Shown here: piece after piece, positions 1-8,505 of the stretch | How positions within the stretch are numbered: position 1 is the stretch's first letter | Layout of the letters: each line of letters begins with the position of its first letter | DNA from: Bacteroidia bacterium | GTDB lineage: Bacteria > Bacteroidota > Bacteroidia > B-17B0 > Aurantibacillaceae | DNA length: 49,842 nt | NCBI GenBank assembly: GCA_025455485.1 | Contig: JALOMJ010000012.1 | Location: 1 to 49,842 of the forward strand | Direction: 5' to 3' | Position numbers and translations under genes: made by a program | The notes under the pieces: model-generated | Database searches by the model: none | What the model saw: only the letters and a program-made list of their open reading frames with translations | Told to the model about the DNA's origin: nothing

Positions 1-310
1 ATAGGTCGCTAACCTTTGACACTAAATGATTCACCCTGTTTCTTTCGGAAAACGGTTTACATAAAAAAACAAAAATTTAATTGAATACAAACTAAAGGAC
101 ACTCAGCGCACTAAGAAACACTAAGATAAATTTTCTTAGTGTACCTCTGTGACCTTTGTTTCTTAGCGGAATTTAGGCAGCATAATATAACCGTCTAAAC
201 AACTTAGCCATTGGTGTAATCTTGCCTCTATCAGTGAAATCTGTGTAATTAGTGGCTTTTTTTAAGCCAAAACCAAAAGCGAATTCTGGGAGCAGAGAAC
301 CTTCTAAACC
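1..310. other. Intergenic region with dispersed-repeat-like sequence
   Basis: No credible gene is visible here. The stretch holds two sequence types that look like short bacterial intergenic repeats: a CTAAGAAACACTAAG-like unit present in inverted pair (about 101-175) and a CAGTGAAATCTGTGTAAT-like unit (about 211-255). It lies downstream of the leftward dTDP-glucose dehydratase gene. I see no clear T-tract terminator for that gene. Confidence 0.6.
101..175. repeat. Inverted pair of degenerate CTAAGAAAC-type repeats with hairpin
   Basis: A perfect 9-bp inverted repeat (ACACTAAGA at 118-126, TCTTAGTGT at 134-142, 7-nt loop) forms the centre. The flanks also match each other in inverted orientation: GCGCACTAAGAAAC on the left, and the reverse complement of GTTTCTTAGCGG on the right. 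Such CTAAG/ACAGAG-rich units recur between genes in many bacteria. That this one is multicopy in its genome is inference. Confidence 0.5.
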
Positions 311-1363
311 CTATCGCTTAGCGTACTGCTCCTCGTAATAATGCGTGTAATTTCCTGAGGTGACGTTGTTTAACCACTCCGAATTGTTGAGGTACCAATC
401 TACAGTAGCATCCAGGCCTTGTTCAAAGGTCACCGAAGGTACCCAGCCCAAATCCTGTTTTAGTTTGGTGGCGTCAATCGCGTAGCGCAAATCGTGTCCG
501 GCTCTGTCGGTAACAAAGGTGATGAGTTTTTCGTTGGTGCCGGCCGGGCGGTTTAGTTTTTTGTCGAGGATCTGACAAAGCAAACGAATCACGTTAATGT
601 TGGTCCACTCGTTGTGTCCGCCAATGTTATAAGTGCTGCCTTCTTTGGCCTTGTGAAAAATAATATCAATGGCACGGGCATGGTCAATCACATACAACCA
701 ATCGCGCACATTTTCGCCTTTGCCGTAAATAGGAAGGGGTTTGTTATTAAGGATGTTGTTGATGCAAAGCGGAATAAGTTTTTCAGGAAAATGGTTGGGC
801 CCGTAATTGTTGCTGCAGTTCGAAATAACCGCCGGCAAACCATAGGTATCGTGGTAAGCACGCACAAAATGGTCGCTGCTGGCTTTGGAAGCCGAGTAGG
901 GGCTGTGTGGATCATAGGCCGTGGTTTCGGTAAACATACCGGTTTCTCCCAGTGCGCCGTAAACTTCATCGGTGCTCACATGGTAAAATCGCTTGAAGGG
1001 ACCAGCACCTTTGTTGTAAAGGCTTTTGGCGGCGTTTAAAAGGTTCACGGTACCAATCACATTGGTCATCACGAACTCCAAAGGATTAGTAATGCTGCGG
1101 TCTACATGACTTTCGGCAGCCAGGTGAATCACGGCATTGTATTGTTCTTTTTCGAAAAGGGCATTAATAAAGGCGGCATCCACAATATCCCCTTTGATGA
1201 ATTTATAATTGGGTTTATTCTCAATATCAGTAAGGTTGGCCAGGTTTCCGGCGTAGGTGAGTTTATCGAGGTTGTGAATGGTGTAATTGGGATAGGTGTT
1301 CACAAACAGGCGCACCACGTGCGAACCTATAAAGCCTGCTCCTCCGGTAATTAAAATCTTCAT
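311..1363 (-). CDS. rfbB: dTDP-glucose 4,6-dehydratase
   Basis: This enzyme converts dTDP-glucose to dTDP-4-keto-6-deoxyglucose, the second step of dTDP-rhamnose and related deoxysugar synthesis, in the cytoplasm. The 350-residue protein is full length for the extended short-chain dehydrogenase family. It has the NAD-binding motif GGAGFIGS (residues 7-14), the Thr-Asp-Glu catalytic set at 131-133 (STDEVYG), and the Tyr156/Lys160 pair in YSASK. The start MKILITGG is the usual one. No rfbA, rfbC or rfbD is in the window, so the final sugar is unknown. The WbpA/B/D-like genes from 3979 onward on the same strand suggest a shared surface-polysaccharide role, although two rightward genes lie between. 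Confidence 0.95.
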   Translation of the reverse strand: MKILITGGAGFIGSHVVRLFVNTYPNYTIHNLDKLTYAGNLANLTDIENKPNYKFIKGDIVDAAFINALFEKEQYNAVIHLAAESHVDRSITNPLEFVMTNVIGTVNLLNAAKSLYNKGAGPFKRFYHVSTDEVYGALGETGMFTETTAYDPHSPYSASKASSDHFVRAYHDTYGLPAVISNCSNNYGPNHFPEKLIPLCINNILNNKPLPIYGKGENVRDWLYVIDHARAIDIIFHKAKEGSTYNIGGHNEWTNINVIRLLCQILDKKLNRPAGTNEKLITFVTDRAGHDLRYAIDATKLKQDLGWVPSVTFEQGLDATVDWYLNNSEWLNNVTSGNYTHYYEEQYAKR

Positions 1364-1413
1364 GTACTGAGTTTTATCGAAATTTTTGTAAATTTATTAG
1401 AAATACCGTTTGC

Positions 1414-3072
1414 ATGGGTAGATTTTTATTTTTTTGGATTTTGCTGCTTCAGTTGAACCTGGCGTGGTCTCAGGTTTTTTCGTTTACTGAACACAGAAGA
1501 GTGGATTATGTGAGCCAATTGGCGCACATTAACAACCGCTGCTTTTACCTTGAGTTGGTGGATTACAGCAGTCCCTATTACACTGGTATGTCAGCGGAGG
1601 AATTGTACCTTGTTGGAGTAGCAGATTCAGCAAAACCATTTCTCAGGAAAAAACTGCTCAATCAGGCAAATGCGGGGGATGTAACTTATCCTTATTATTC
1701 CTCAAGGCGAATTTTAAAAGCAACTCACGACAAACACCTTCTTTGTTATTTTGAATCCCGAAGTGCCTGCGATTTAACAGGTGGAATAAAGTACTTAACG
1801 AAATTGGATACCAACGGAAATAGTGTATTTACCGTTACCACATCAATCGTGCCTGCAGACATGCTTCAGTATACAGATAGCAGCTACTATTTAATCGGTG
1901 GTGCTACTTTAAGCCACCATTCAAAGAATGGTGCTTTTTTATCAAACCATACGTTTAGCGGAGCTAATTATTATAGTATTTCACTTCTGAATAACGGTAA
2001 CTTATTATTGTCCAGTCCAACAAGCTTTTCTGAGGTGGATACTGCCGGAAATAGTATACAGGTAGCAGTAGCACCATCCTGGCTTAAGAAATTTGTGCAG
2101 ACTGGTTCAGGAACAGGATTTGGTTTAACTTCCGGAAAAATGATCCGATGCACAGCTACTTATTCAATAACCAATGAGAGTCAACTTCCTGGAATTACCC
2201 TAAATGATTTTTACTATCAAAACGATTCGATTTTTGTTGTTGGAAGACACAACGCCACACAAAAGCCGTATTACGCCATTGTAAATTCTTCATTAATCCC
2301 AATTTATCAAACCAATACCTCACAAAGTGGATTATTGCCAATGTCTATTGAAATAAGCAACAATCAAACAGTAAATATTCTAGGGTATTCCAGTGCAGCC
2401 AATTCTTTCCGGGGAAGGACATTTGTGAAAATGCCCAAGTTAGGTAATTTTCAACTTCAGCACGATATTGCTGTGGTTTCTTATACTGCAACATCCCTTA
2501 GTGCGGGGCTCGGCATGTTTTCTTATAACGGAGAGTTTAAAGTCTCAGTAAAAAATAACAGCAATTTCCAAGTTAAAGGATTCAACCTGAATGTGGATTA
2601 CCCTGGAATGATTTGTCCTAAAAGTTGGCAAATGTGGTTCGACACTATTATTCATCCAAATGCTAGTGCTGTGGTGAATACTGGCAATATTATGGTGTAT
2701 GGAAGCACCGGAGCCAGCCAAAATGTAACAATTTGTTTTTTTACAAGCGCACCAGGAAGACAGCCGGATATACAAGTTGCGAATGATGCATTTTGCAGCT
2801 CAACACCTGTTCTGGTTGGAGTTTCAGAAACAATGGATAAAGAAAACCAACTTCAGATTTTTCCCAACCCCTTTAATTCCTCATTCAATATTGAATCTGA
2901 ATTTGAAATAAAAGAAGTGAGGCTATTTAACGCATTGGGAGAAATGGTTTTGAATCAAATTGCAACAGGAAAGGAAGTTTCGATTGAAATACCAGACTTT
3001 AGTAAGGGAATTTATTTTTTGAGTATCGAAACTGAGAAGGGTACCGTGACTAAAAAGCTAATTAAGGATTAG
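1414..3072 (+). CDS. Secreted protein with T9SS type A sorting domain
   Basis: A 552-residue protein with an N-terminal signal peptide (hydrophobic FLFFWILLLQLNLAW, then SQ) and a C-terminal type IX secretion sorting domain. The C-terminal part has the typical pattern: IFPNPF near residue 482, then a beta-sandwich with VRLFNALGEMV, and the ending KGIYFLSIETEKGTVTKKLIKD-like strand. It should be exported by Sec, moved across the outer membrane by T9SS and anchored or released at the surface. The middle region has many aromatic and Asn/Ser residues and may be a beta-propeller-like fold, but I recognise no catalytic motif. It starts 50 bases from the divergent rfbB, so the two probably share a promoter region. 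Confidence 0.85.
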   Translation: MGRFLFFWILLLQLNLAWSQVFSFTEHRRVDYVSQLAHINNRCFYLELVDYSSPYYTGMSAEELYLVGVADSAKPFLRKKLLNQANAGDVTYPYYSSRRILKATHDKHLLCYFESRSACDLTGGIKYLTKLDTNGNSVFTVTTSIVPADMLQYTDSSYYLIGGATLSHHSKNGAFLSNHTFSGANYYSISLLNNGNLLLSSPTSFSEVDTAGNSIQVAVAPSWLKKFVQTGSGTGFGLTSGKMIRCTATYSITNESQLPGITLNDFYYQNDSIFVVGRHNATQKPYYAIVNSSLIPIYQTNTSQSGLLPMSIEISNNQTVNILGYSSAANSFRGRTFVKMPKLGNFQLQHDIAVVSYTATSLSAGLGMFSYNGEFKVSVKNNSNFQVKGFNLNVDYPGMICPKSWQMWFDTIIHPNASAVVNTGNIMVYGSTGASQNVTICFFTSAPGRQPDIQVANDAFCSSTPVLVGVSETMDKENQLQIFPNPFNSSFNIESEFEIKEVRLFNALGEMVLNQIATGKEVSIEIPDFSKGIYFLSIETEKGTVTKKLIKD

Positions 3073-3108
3073 AGAAGTATTTTGTTACTTTAGATAAAAA
3101 TTTAAAGT

Positions 3109-3855
3109 ATGAAATCGCATTTACGTCTTCTAATTCTTTTGATATTCAGCGTTATTGTTTTGAAAGCCCAGGATTGTGGAAAGATCATGATTTCCAACGC
3201 TTCCAAAACAGATCCTGGAATTGTGGTTTCTCTTAATGGGGTGAGGTTAAACAACGATTATGCCCAAACTGTTACCTTCCGTTATGTGGATGAAAACACC
3301 TATCGCGTCAAAATCCTACAGGCGGGTTCAAGCACCCCGCTGAGTTTTACCATCAGCAGCGAGGCCCGTTATGTTTCGGCCTATTTGCTGGTGAAGGACA
3401 ATGTTGGCCGTTATTCCCTTTTGCTTCAAAGCAAATCACTGATGTTAAACGACAATGAACCTGAGCCCGCGGTGAGCACTCCGGCTGCGGTGGTGGCTAC
3501 ACCCACGAGAGCGGCAGCAACGCCAACCAAGGTGGCGGAGCCGGTGTATCAGGCTCCGGTGGCCATGGGCGAGGCACCCTTCAGACGCAAATACGATGAG
3601 GTAAAAGCCAAAAGTTTCGATGATGATAAGCTCGAACGATTAAAGGAGGCATTTGAATACGAAAACCTGAATACCAACCAGGTGATGGATTTGATGAAAC
3701 TGTTTTCGTTTGACGATAAACGCATGGAAGCTGCCAAGTTCTGTTACAAAAAAACAGTTGACAAAGAAGAATTTTATCGGACCTACGATTTGTTTTCCTT
3801 TTCGTCCTACAAAACCCAGATGAAAGACTGGGTGAGCAAAAACAAGGGGAAGTGA
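3109..3855 (+). CDS. DUF4476 domain-containing secreted protein
   Basis: A 248-residue protein with an N-terminal signal peptide (residues 1-20, ending LKAQD). A small beta-rich N-terminal domain follows, then an Ala/Pro/Val/Thr-rich linker (about residues 121-155), then a C-terminal helical DUF4476-type domain (about 160-245). That domain shows the pattern FDDDKLERLKEAF...VMDLMKLFSFDDKRMEAAKFCY..., as in the family. DUF4476 proteins are common in Bacteroidota and their function is not known. The gene starts 36 bases after the T9SS cargo gene on the same strand, so the two may be cotranscribed. Confidence 0.8.
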   Translation: MKSHLRLLILLIFSVIVLKAQDCGKIMISNASKTDPGIVVSLNGVRLNNDYAQTVTFRYVDENTYRVKILQAGSSTPLSFTISSEARYVSAYLLVKDNVGRYSLLLQSKSLMLNDNEPEPAVSTPAAVVATPTRAAATPTKVAEPVYQAPVAMGEAPFRRKYDEVKAKSFDDDKLERLKEAFEYENLNTNQVMDLMKLFSFDDKRMEAAKFCYKKTVDKEEFYRTYDLFSFSSYKTQMKDWVSKNKGK

Positions 3856-3978
3856 TTTATCTCTTTTTCTGAATCAGGTCTCTATGCGCTGCGCCTCGAT
3901 CAAAGCCTTAATTCAGCTACTTGGCCTGACAAGTTTTGATTTGTGTGTTGAAAAGAGTCCGTTTGTCTGAGAAGAGGA

Positions 3979-5271
3979 TTACAAACTCCAATACGTTAAA
4001 TCTTTCATTTTGCCTTTGTAAAGACCCTTCACATCCACCAACACGCCATTCTTGGCAAGCACTGATTTAAAGTACTTTTCATCTAAACCTTTGTACTCTT
4101 TGTGATTTACAGCAACAATAATGCCGTCATAGTTTTTGGCCATTTTGTTAAGGCCAAAACCGTATTCGTGTTTTAGTTCATCGCTATCAGCGTGTGGATC
4201 TACCACTTCTACTTTAACACCAAAAGATTTGAGTTCTTTTACGATATCCGCCACTTTGCTGTTGCGGATGTCGGTTACATCTTCCTTAAACGTAGCACCC
4301 ATGATGAGCACTTTGGATTTAGAAATGTTTTTTCCGGCGGCGATTATTTTTTTCACGCAGTTTTTAGCCACATAAAAACCCATGCTGTCGTTTACGTAAC
4401 GCCCGCTGTTGATCACACGGGCATGATAACCCAGGGATTCGGCCTTATGGGTTAAATAATAGGGATCCACGCCTATGCAATGCCCGCCTACCAGACCCGG
4501 GGAAAATTTTAAGAAGTTCCATTTGGTACCCGCTGCTGCCAACACATCGTAAGTGTTGATGTTCATTTTATTAAAAATGATGGACAATTCATTCATCAAA
4601 GCGATGTTGATGTCGCGTTGGGTGTTTTCAATGATCTTAGCTGCTTCCGCCACTTTAATGCTGGAAGCGCGGTGAGTGCCGGGTTCTACAATAATCTCGT
4701 AGGTTTTGGCAATGTTGTCTAAACTCTCGGCGTCGCAACCACTCACAATTTTTAAAATTTTGGTGATGGTATGTTCCTTATCGCCCGGATTGATGCGCTC
4801 AGGAGAATAACCTACTTTAAAATCTTTTTTGAATTTTAAACCGGAATGCTGCTCCAATACCGGAATACAATCTTCCTCGGTACAACCCGGATACACAGTG
4901 GATTCATACACCACATAATCTCCTTTTTTCAAAACTTTGCCAACGGTTGTGGATGCACCTATTAATGGTTTCAGGTCCGGTAAGTTGTGCTCGTCGATGG
5001 GTGTGGGAACGGCCACAATAAAAAAACTGGCCTTTTTCAAATCTTCCAGCTTATGTGTGAACTGAATGTCAGATCCGGCGAAATCTTTTTTAGTGAGTTC
5101 GTGACTGGGATCTATGCCTTTTTTCATCATGTTCACCCGCTCTTCGTTGATGTCGAAGCCGATAACTTTAATTTTTTTTGCGAAAGCAAGGGCAATGGGC
5201 AATCCTACATAGCCCAATCCAATCACTGCAACTGTACTTTGTTTTTTAATAATCTTCTCGTAAATACTCAT
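3979..5271 (-). CDS. Nucleotide sugar dehydrogenase (WbpA/TviB-like UDP-HexNAc 6-dehydrogenase)
   Basis: A UDP-glucose/GDP-mannose dehydrogenase family member of 430 residues. It oxidises C6 of a UDP-N-acetylhexosamine to the uronic acid using two NAD+. The sequence shows the Rossmann motif GLGYVGLP (18-25) and the catalytic cysteine in GGHCIGVDPYY (Cys265). It also has VAVPTPID, and PERINPGDKEHT in the central domain, which fits the WbpA/TviB/CapL branch better than UDP-glucose dehydrogenase. It is followed on the same strand by no close gene, and is preceded by a WbpB-like oxidoreductase (5292-6332, 20-base gap). Substrate (GlcNAc or GalNAc) cannot be fixed by eye; the WbpB and WbpD neighbours favour UDP-GlcNAc. 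Confidence 0.9.
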   Translation of the reverse strand: MSIYEKIIKKQSTVAVIGLGYVGLPIALAFAKKIKVIGFDINEERVNMMKKGIDPSHELTKKDFAGSDIQFTHKLEDLKKASFFIVAVPTPIDEHNLPDLKPLIGASTTVGKVLKKGDYVVYESTVYPGCTEEDCIPVLEQHSGLKFKKDFKVGYSPERINPGDKEHTITKILKIVSGCDAESLDNIAKTYEIIVEPGTHRASSIKVAEAAKIIENTQRDINIALMNELSIIFNKMNINTYDVLAAAGTKWNFLKFSPGLVGGHCIGVDPYYLTHKAESLGYHARVINSGRYVNDSMGFYVAKNCVKKIIAAGKNISKSKVLIMGATFKEDVTDIRNSKVADIVKELKSFGVKVEVVDPHADSDELKHEYGFGLNKMAKNYDGIIVAVNHKEYKGLDEKYFKSVLAKNGVLVDVKGLYKGKMKDLTYWSL

Positions 5272-5291
5272 GGTTCTTATTTCAATTTGGT

Positions 5292-6332
5292 TTATTTATT
5301 TTTTAAAACGTTAGCCGGGCGAAGAGCGTAAATTCTCTCAATGATGTCCACCACTTTTAATCCTTCCAAAGCGTTGGTACTTATTTTTGTGCTGCCCTGT
5401 AGCGTGTGCACCACATTTTCGATCACGCTGTGGTGGTTGTTCGCCGAGCCTTTGTAAGCCCCGTAATCGTTAGCCGGATTGGTGGCATCCAATGTTGGCA
5501 TGGTGTAATCTTTAATGTTACAAATTTCAATCTGGTCCATGTACTGACCTCCCACTTTCACGCTGCCCTTACTGCCAACAATGGTAAGTGAGGATTCCAA
5601 ATTTTTGTCGAACACAGCGGTGGAATAATTCACACAACCCATGCCACCGTTTACAAAGTCAAAACTCACAAAACCACTGTCCTCAAAGGCTGTAGATTTC
5701 TGATGGTTAAAGTCAGCGAATTTGGCCTGAATGTTGGTAATATCACCGAAAAGCCAGTACATGATGTCTATCCAGTGACTGAACTGTGTAAATAAAGTAC
5801 CTCCATCAAGGTTCTGAGTACCTTTCCAGTTGCCGGGTTTGTAATAACGATCATCACGGTTCCAATAACAATTCAACTGAACCATGTAAATATCCCCAAT
5901 AATCTTTTTTTCCACCACTTCTTTTAACCAAACGGATGGAGGAGAATACCGGTTCTGCATCACACAGAACACGGTTTTGTGATGGTGAAGGGCCGAGTAA
6001 ATGATTTTTTCACAATCGCTTTTGCTTAAGGCCATGGGTTTTTCTACCACCACGTGTTTGTTGTGGTCGAGTGCCAGCAAGGCGTGCTCGGCATGCAAAC
6101 CATTGGGTGTACACACATTTACCACCTGAACTTCAGGATGGGCTTTGAGCATGTCTTCCAGCGACCGGTAATAGTTTTCACTAAGCTGTTCGAGTCCGAG
6201 TTGATTTTTATCAAGCGCATCACACACGGCTACCAGTTCGCAATGCGGGTTGCGGCGTATCATCTCGGCATGGCGTTTACCAATGTGTCCCTGACCAACG
6301 ACCGCGAATTTTATTTTTGTTGTTGAATTCAT
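5292..6332 (-). CDS. Gfo/Idh/MocA-family oxidoreductase (WbpB-like)
   Basis: A 346-residue NAD(P)-dependent oxidoreductase. The N-terminal Rossmann fold has VVGQGHIGKRH (11-21) and the conserved EKP motif (Glu97-Lys98-Pro99). The C-terminal alpha/beta domain carries the GGTLFTQFSHWIDIMYWLFG segment typical of the family. In the WbpABED pathway this enzyme oxidises C3 of UDP-GlcNAcA to the 3-keto sugar that an aminotransferase (WbpE) then uses. It lies between the WbpA-like gene and an ORF6N gene whose stop overlaps its start by four bases (ATGA). The pathway role is inferred from its neighbours. Confidence 0.88.
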   Translation of the reverse strand: MNSTTKIKFAVVGQGHIGKRHAEMIRRNPHCELVAVCDALDKNQLGLEQLSENYYRSLEDMLKAHPEVQVVNVCTPNGLHAEHALLALDHNKHVVVEKPMALSKSDCEKIIYSALHHHKTVFCVMQNRYSPPSVWLKEVVEKKIIGDIYMVQLNCYWNRDDRYYKPGNWKGTQNLDGGTLFTQFSHWIDIMYWLFGDITNIQAKFADFNHQKSTAFEDSGFVSFDFVNGGMGCVNYSTAVFDKNLESSLTIVGSKGSVKVGGQYMDQIEICNIKDYTMPTLDATNPANDYGAYKGSANNHHSVIENVVHTLQGSTKISTNALEGLKVVDIIERIYALRPANVLKNK

Positions 6333-6847
6333 ACTGAGAGTTTGTAGCCTATTCGTTTTCTTTTTTGTTGAGCCCGCTGCGCATTGTCTTTCTGTAGCAG
6401 AAAGTTAATGGCTTCGTAAACATCTTTAAATTGTTTGTCGTATTTGCCTTCTATTTTCTTTAATTTTTGAGTGAGTTCTTTATTGCTGATCGCAAATTCT
6501 CTCAGCACCACAAAGGCCCTCATGATGCTAATGTTGACCTGAATAGCTTTTTCAGAATGAAGAACGCCACTGAGCATGGCCAACCCTTGTTCGGTAAAGG
6601 CATAGGGGAGTTTTTGCCTGCCGCCTCTTTTTTCCTTTTTTGATATCACAAATTGTGACATCAAAACTTGCCATTCCTTTTCTGTTAATTGAAACATAAA
6701 GTCAGCAGGAAATCTAGCACTGTTTCGTTTTACAGCCTGATTCAGGACACGGGTTTCCACCTGATACAATTCAGCCAAATCAAAATCCAGCATGATTTTT
6801 TGCTTTCTGATTTCGTATATTTTCGACTGTATGTGTTGCAAATGCAT
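6329..6847 (-). CDS. ORF6N domain-containing protein
   Basis: A 172-residue protein whose first ~90 residues match the ORF6N domain: KIMLDFDLAELYQVETRVLN (about 17-36), the FPADFMFQL stretch, and the LPYAFTEQGLAMLSGVL motif. The C-terminus is a charged helix rich in Lys, Gln and Arg. ORF6N is a DNA-binding-like domain common in phage antirepressor proteins and also found singly on Bacteroidota chromosomes. Here it sits inside a nucleotide-sugar operon, overlapping the start of the WbpB-like gene by 4 bases and ending 9 bases after the WbpD-like gene. A link to expression or phase control of the polysaccharide locus is only a guess. Confidence 0.85.
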   Translation of the reverse strand: MHLQHIQSKIYEIRKQKIMLDFDLAELYQVETRVLNQAVKRNSARFPADFMFQLTEKEWQVLMSQFVISKKEKRGGRQKLPYAFTEQGLAMLSGVLHSEKAIQVNISIMRAFVVLREFAISNKELTQKLKKIEGKYDKQFKDVYEAINFLLQKDNAQRAQQKRKRIGYKLSV

Positions 6848-6856
6848 GACTTGAAA

Positions 6857-7435
6857 TCACATTTTAGTGACTTTGTGGTTTTCGAGTTTGTAGTGGTCTC
6901 CGCTTTCTTTGCAAGTGGCGTTTCCGTTCGCGTCAAATTCCAGCTTGTGGCCGTATTCACTCATCCAACCGGTTTGTCGGGAGGGGTTACCAATCACCAA
7001 TGCATAATCGGGTACATTTTTGGTCACTACTGCTCCGGCTCCAATGAAAGCATATTTTCCGATATCGTGCCCGCAAACGATGGTGGCGTTGGCCCCAATG
7101 CTGGCTCCTTTGCCCACATGGGTTTTAGCGTATTCCGCTTTGCGGTTCACTGCACTGCGGGGATTAATCACATTGGTAAATACCATTGAAGGGCCTAAAA
7201 ACACATCGTCCTCGCAGCTCACACCGGTGTAAATAGAAACATTGTTCTGCACTTTTACGTTGTTGCCCAAATCCACACCCGGGGATACCACTACATTTTG
7301 GCCAAGATTACAGTTTTTACCAAGTTTACATCCACTCATGAGGTGAGAGAAGTGCCAGATTTTGGTGCCTTCGCCAATGGTGCAACCTTCATCAATAACG
7401 GCTGTGGGATGTGAAAAGTAGTGCAGTTTTTCCAT
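6857..7435 (-). CDS. WbpD-like UDP-sugar N-acetyltransferase (hexapeptide repeat)
   Basis: A left-handed beta-helix acyltransferase. From the chosen start ([15 protein letters not shown]) it has 192 residues. Hexapeptide repeats cover the middle ([20 protein letters not shown], then [18 protein letters not shown]). The C-terminus has [18 protein letters not shown] followed by SEYGHKL, the typical end of UDP-2-acetamido-3-amino-glucuronate N-acetyltransferases (WbpD). It would acetylate the 3-amino group of UDP-GlcNAc3NA with acetyl-CoA. A longer in-frame start at 7462 adds only nine hydrophobic residues that would overlap the promoter, so it is rejected. It is the first gene of the leftward group 7435-3979. 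No aminotransferase (WbpE) gene is present in the window. Confidence 0.88.
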   Translation of the reverse strand: MEKLHYFSHPTAVIDEGCTIGEGTKIWHFSHLMSGCKLGKNCNLGQNVVVSPGVDLGNNVKVQNNVSIYTGVSCEDDVFLGPSMVFTNVINPRSAVNRKAEYAKTHVGKGASIGANATIVCGHDIGKYAFIGAGAVVTKNVPDYALVIGNPSRQTGWMSEYGHKLEFDANGNATCKESGDHYKLENHKVTKM

Positions 7436-7450
7436 AATAAAAAAGGAGTA

Positions 7451-7481
7451 CAAAAATAGCAATTATAGGCAGTTCGGGAAA
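7451..7481 (-). promoter_or_regulatory. Bacteroidota-type promoter of the wbpD-like operon
   Basis: On the minus strand TTTC (7478-7481) lies 19 bases before TATTTTTG (7451-7458), close to TTTG-N19-TAnnTTTG. Transcription would start near 7445, about 10 bases before the WbpD-like ATG. Confidence 0.55.
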
Positions 7482-7492
7482 TTAAATTTCCC
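7476..7492. promoter_or_regulatory. Perfect 17-bp palindrome (candidate operator)
   Basis: GGGAAATT-A-AATTTCCC is a perfect 8-1-8 inverted repeat. It overlaps the -33 element of the wbpD-like promoter and lies between that operon and the divergent YfhO gene. Its symmetry and position fit a repressor site. The binding protein is unknown. Confidence 0.45.
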
Positions 7493-7531
7493 CAATTTCC
7501 AACGCCTCCAAAGGCCGGATATTTATTTTAA

Positions 7532-7539
7532 TATATTTG
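7532..7539 (+). promoter_or_regulatory. -7 promoter element (TATATTTG) of the YfhO gene
   Basis: TATATTTG fits the Bacteroidota TAnnTTTG element and lies 18 bases before the YfhO ATG at 7558. No convincing TTTG is seen at the -33 distance. Confidence 0.45.
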
Positions 7540-7557
7540 TGAGCCTTATTACAACTT

Positions 7558-8505
7558 ATGTCATTCAACTTCAAACGCTACCTTCCGCACGCCATAGCCC
7601 TGGTGCTTTTTGCCATTGTTACACTGGTGTATTTTAAGCCGCTTTTAAGTGGTAAAGAGCTAAAACAGCATGATATTGCCATGCACAAAGGCATGAGCAA
7701 GGAAATAGTTGATTACCGCGAGAAATACGATGCCGAACCGCTTTGGACCAACTCCATGTTTGGTGGCATGCCGGCGTATCAGGTTTCAACTAAGTATCCC
7801 GGCAATTGGTTAGGTGGCATTGATCGGGCGTTTAAATTGTTTTTACCGCATCCCGGCGCTTATTTGTTTTTGCTTTGCCTTGGTTTTTTTATTTTGTTGC
7901 TTTGTTTTGAAGTTGACCCCTGGTTGGCCCTAATTGGTGCACTGGCTTATGGTTTAAGCACCTATTTTTTAAGCATCATACAGGCCGGTCACAATTCAAA
8001 GGCCAATGCACTGGGTTATCTTCCGGCATTGATAGGCGGCATGGTGCTACTCTTTAGGGGAAAGCACTGGCTTGGACTTTCAGTCACCGCTTTGTTTACT
8101 GCACTTGAACTCAATGCCAATCACGTGCAAATTGCGTATTACGGCTACATGACCATTGGTTTTTTATTACTTGGGTATTTTGTTTTGGCGTTCAAACAAA
8201 AAACACTCCCTGCATTTTTTAAAAGTTTTTTATTTTTTGTGGTGGCCACAAGTATAGGTGTGCTGCCGAATGCAGGTAATCTGATGACCACCAATGAATA
8301 CGGAAAACTCAGCAACCGCGGTAAAGCAGAGTTAACCATTAACCCGGACATGAGCAGCAACAAAGCTGTGCTCTCCGGTGGCCTCGACAAAGATTACGCC
8401 ACCAGCTGGAGTTATGGTGTGGGAGAAACCTTTTCGTTTTTAATTCCAAGTTTTAAAGGAGGCGGTAATAAAGCCATTGGCCAGGTAGATGCCGATAAGT
8501 CCTGA
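7558..8505 (+). CDS. YfhO family membrane protein, N-terminal part (frameshifted)
   Basis: This 315-residue reading frame is the N-terminal part of a YfhO-type multi-membrane protein (GT-C-like fold, linked in Gram-positives to glycosylation of cell-wall polymers). It has a first TM helix near residues 10-28, then HDIAMHKGMSKEIVDYREK and SMFGGMPAYQ, which are typical of Bacteroidota YfhO proteins. Several more TM segments and the FSFLIPSFKGGGNKAIG region follow. It stops at TGA (8503-8505) exactly where the family continues. The rest is encoded one frame over, from 8489 (or 8507). Sum of both parts (~850 residues) equals a full-length family member. See the next entry for the break. Confidence 0.8.
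   Translation: MSFNFKRYLPHAIALVLFAIVTLVYFKPLLSGKELKQHDIAMHKGMSKEIVDYREKYDAEPLWTNSMFGGMPAYQVSTKYPGNWLGGIDRAFKLFLPHPGAYLFLLCLGFFILLLCFEVDPWLALIGALAYGLSTYFLSIIQAGHNSKANALGYLPALIGGMVLLFRGKHWLGLSVTALFTALELNANHVQIAYYGYMTIGFLLLGYFVLAFKQKTLPAFFKSFLFFVVATSIGVLPNAGNLMTTNEYGKLSNRGKAELTINPDMSSNKAVLSGGLDKDYATSWSYGVGETFSFLIPSFKGGGNKAIGQVDADKS

Noticed and set aside
614..1039. Long open frame antisense to rfbB
   Set aside because: It lies entirely within rfbB, which has full family motifs on the opposite strand, and shows no own domain.
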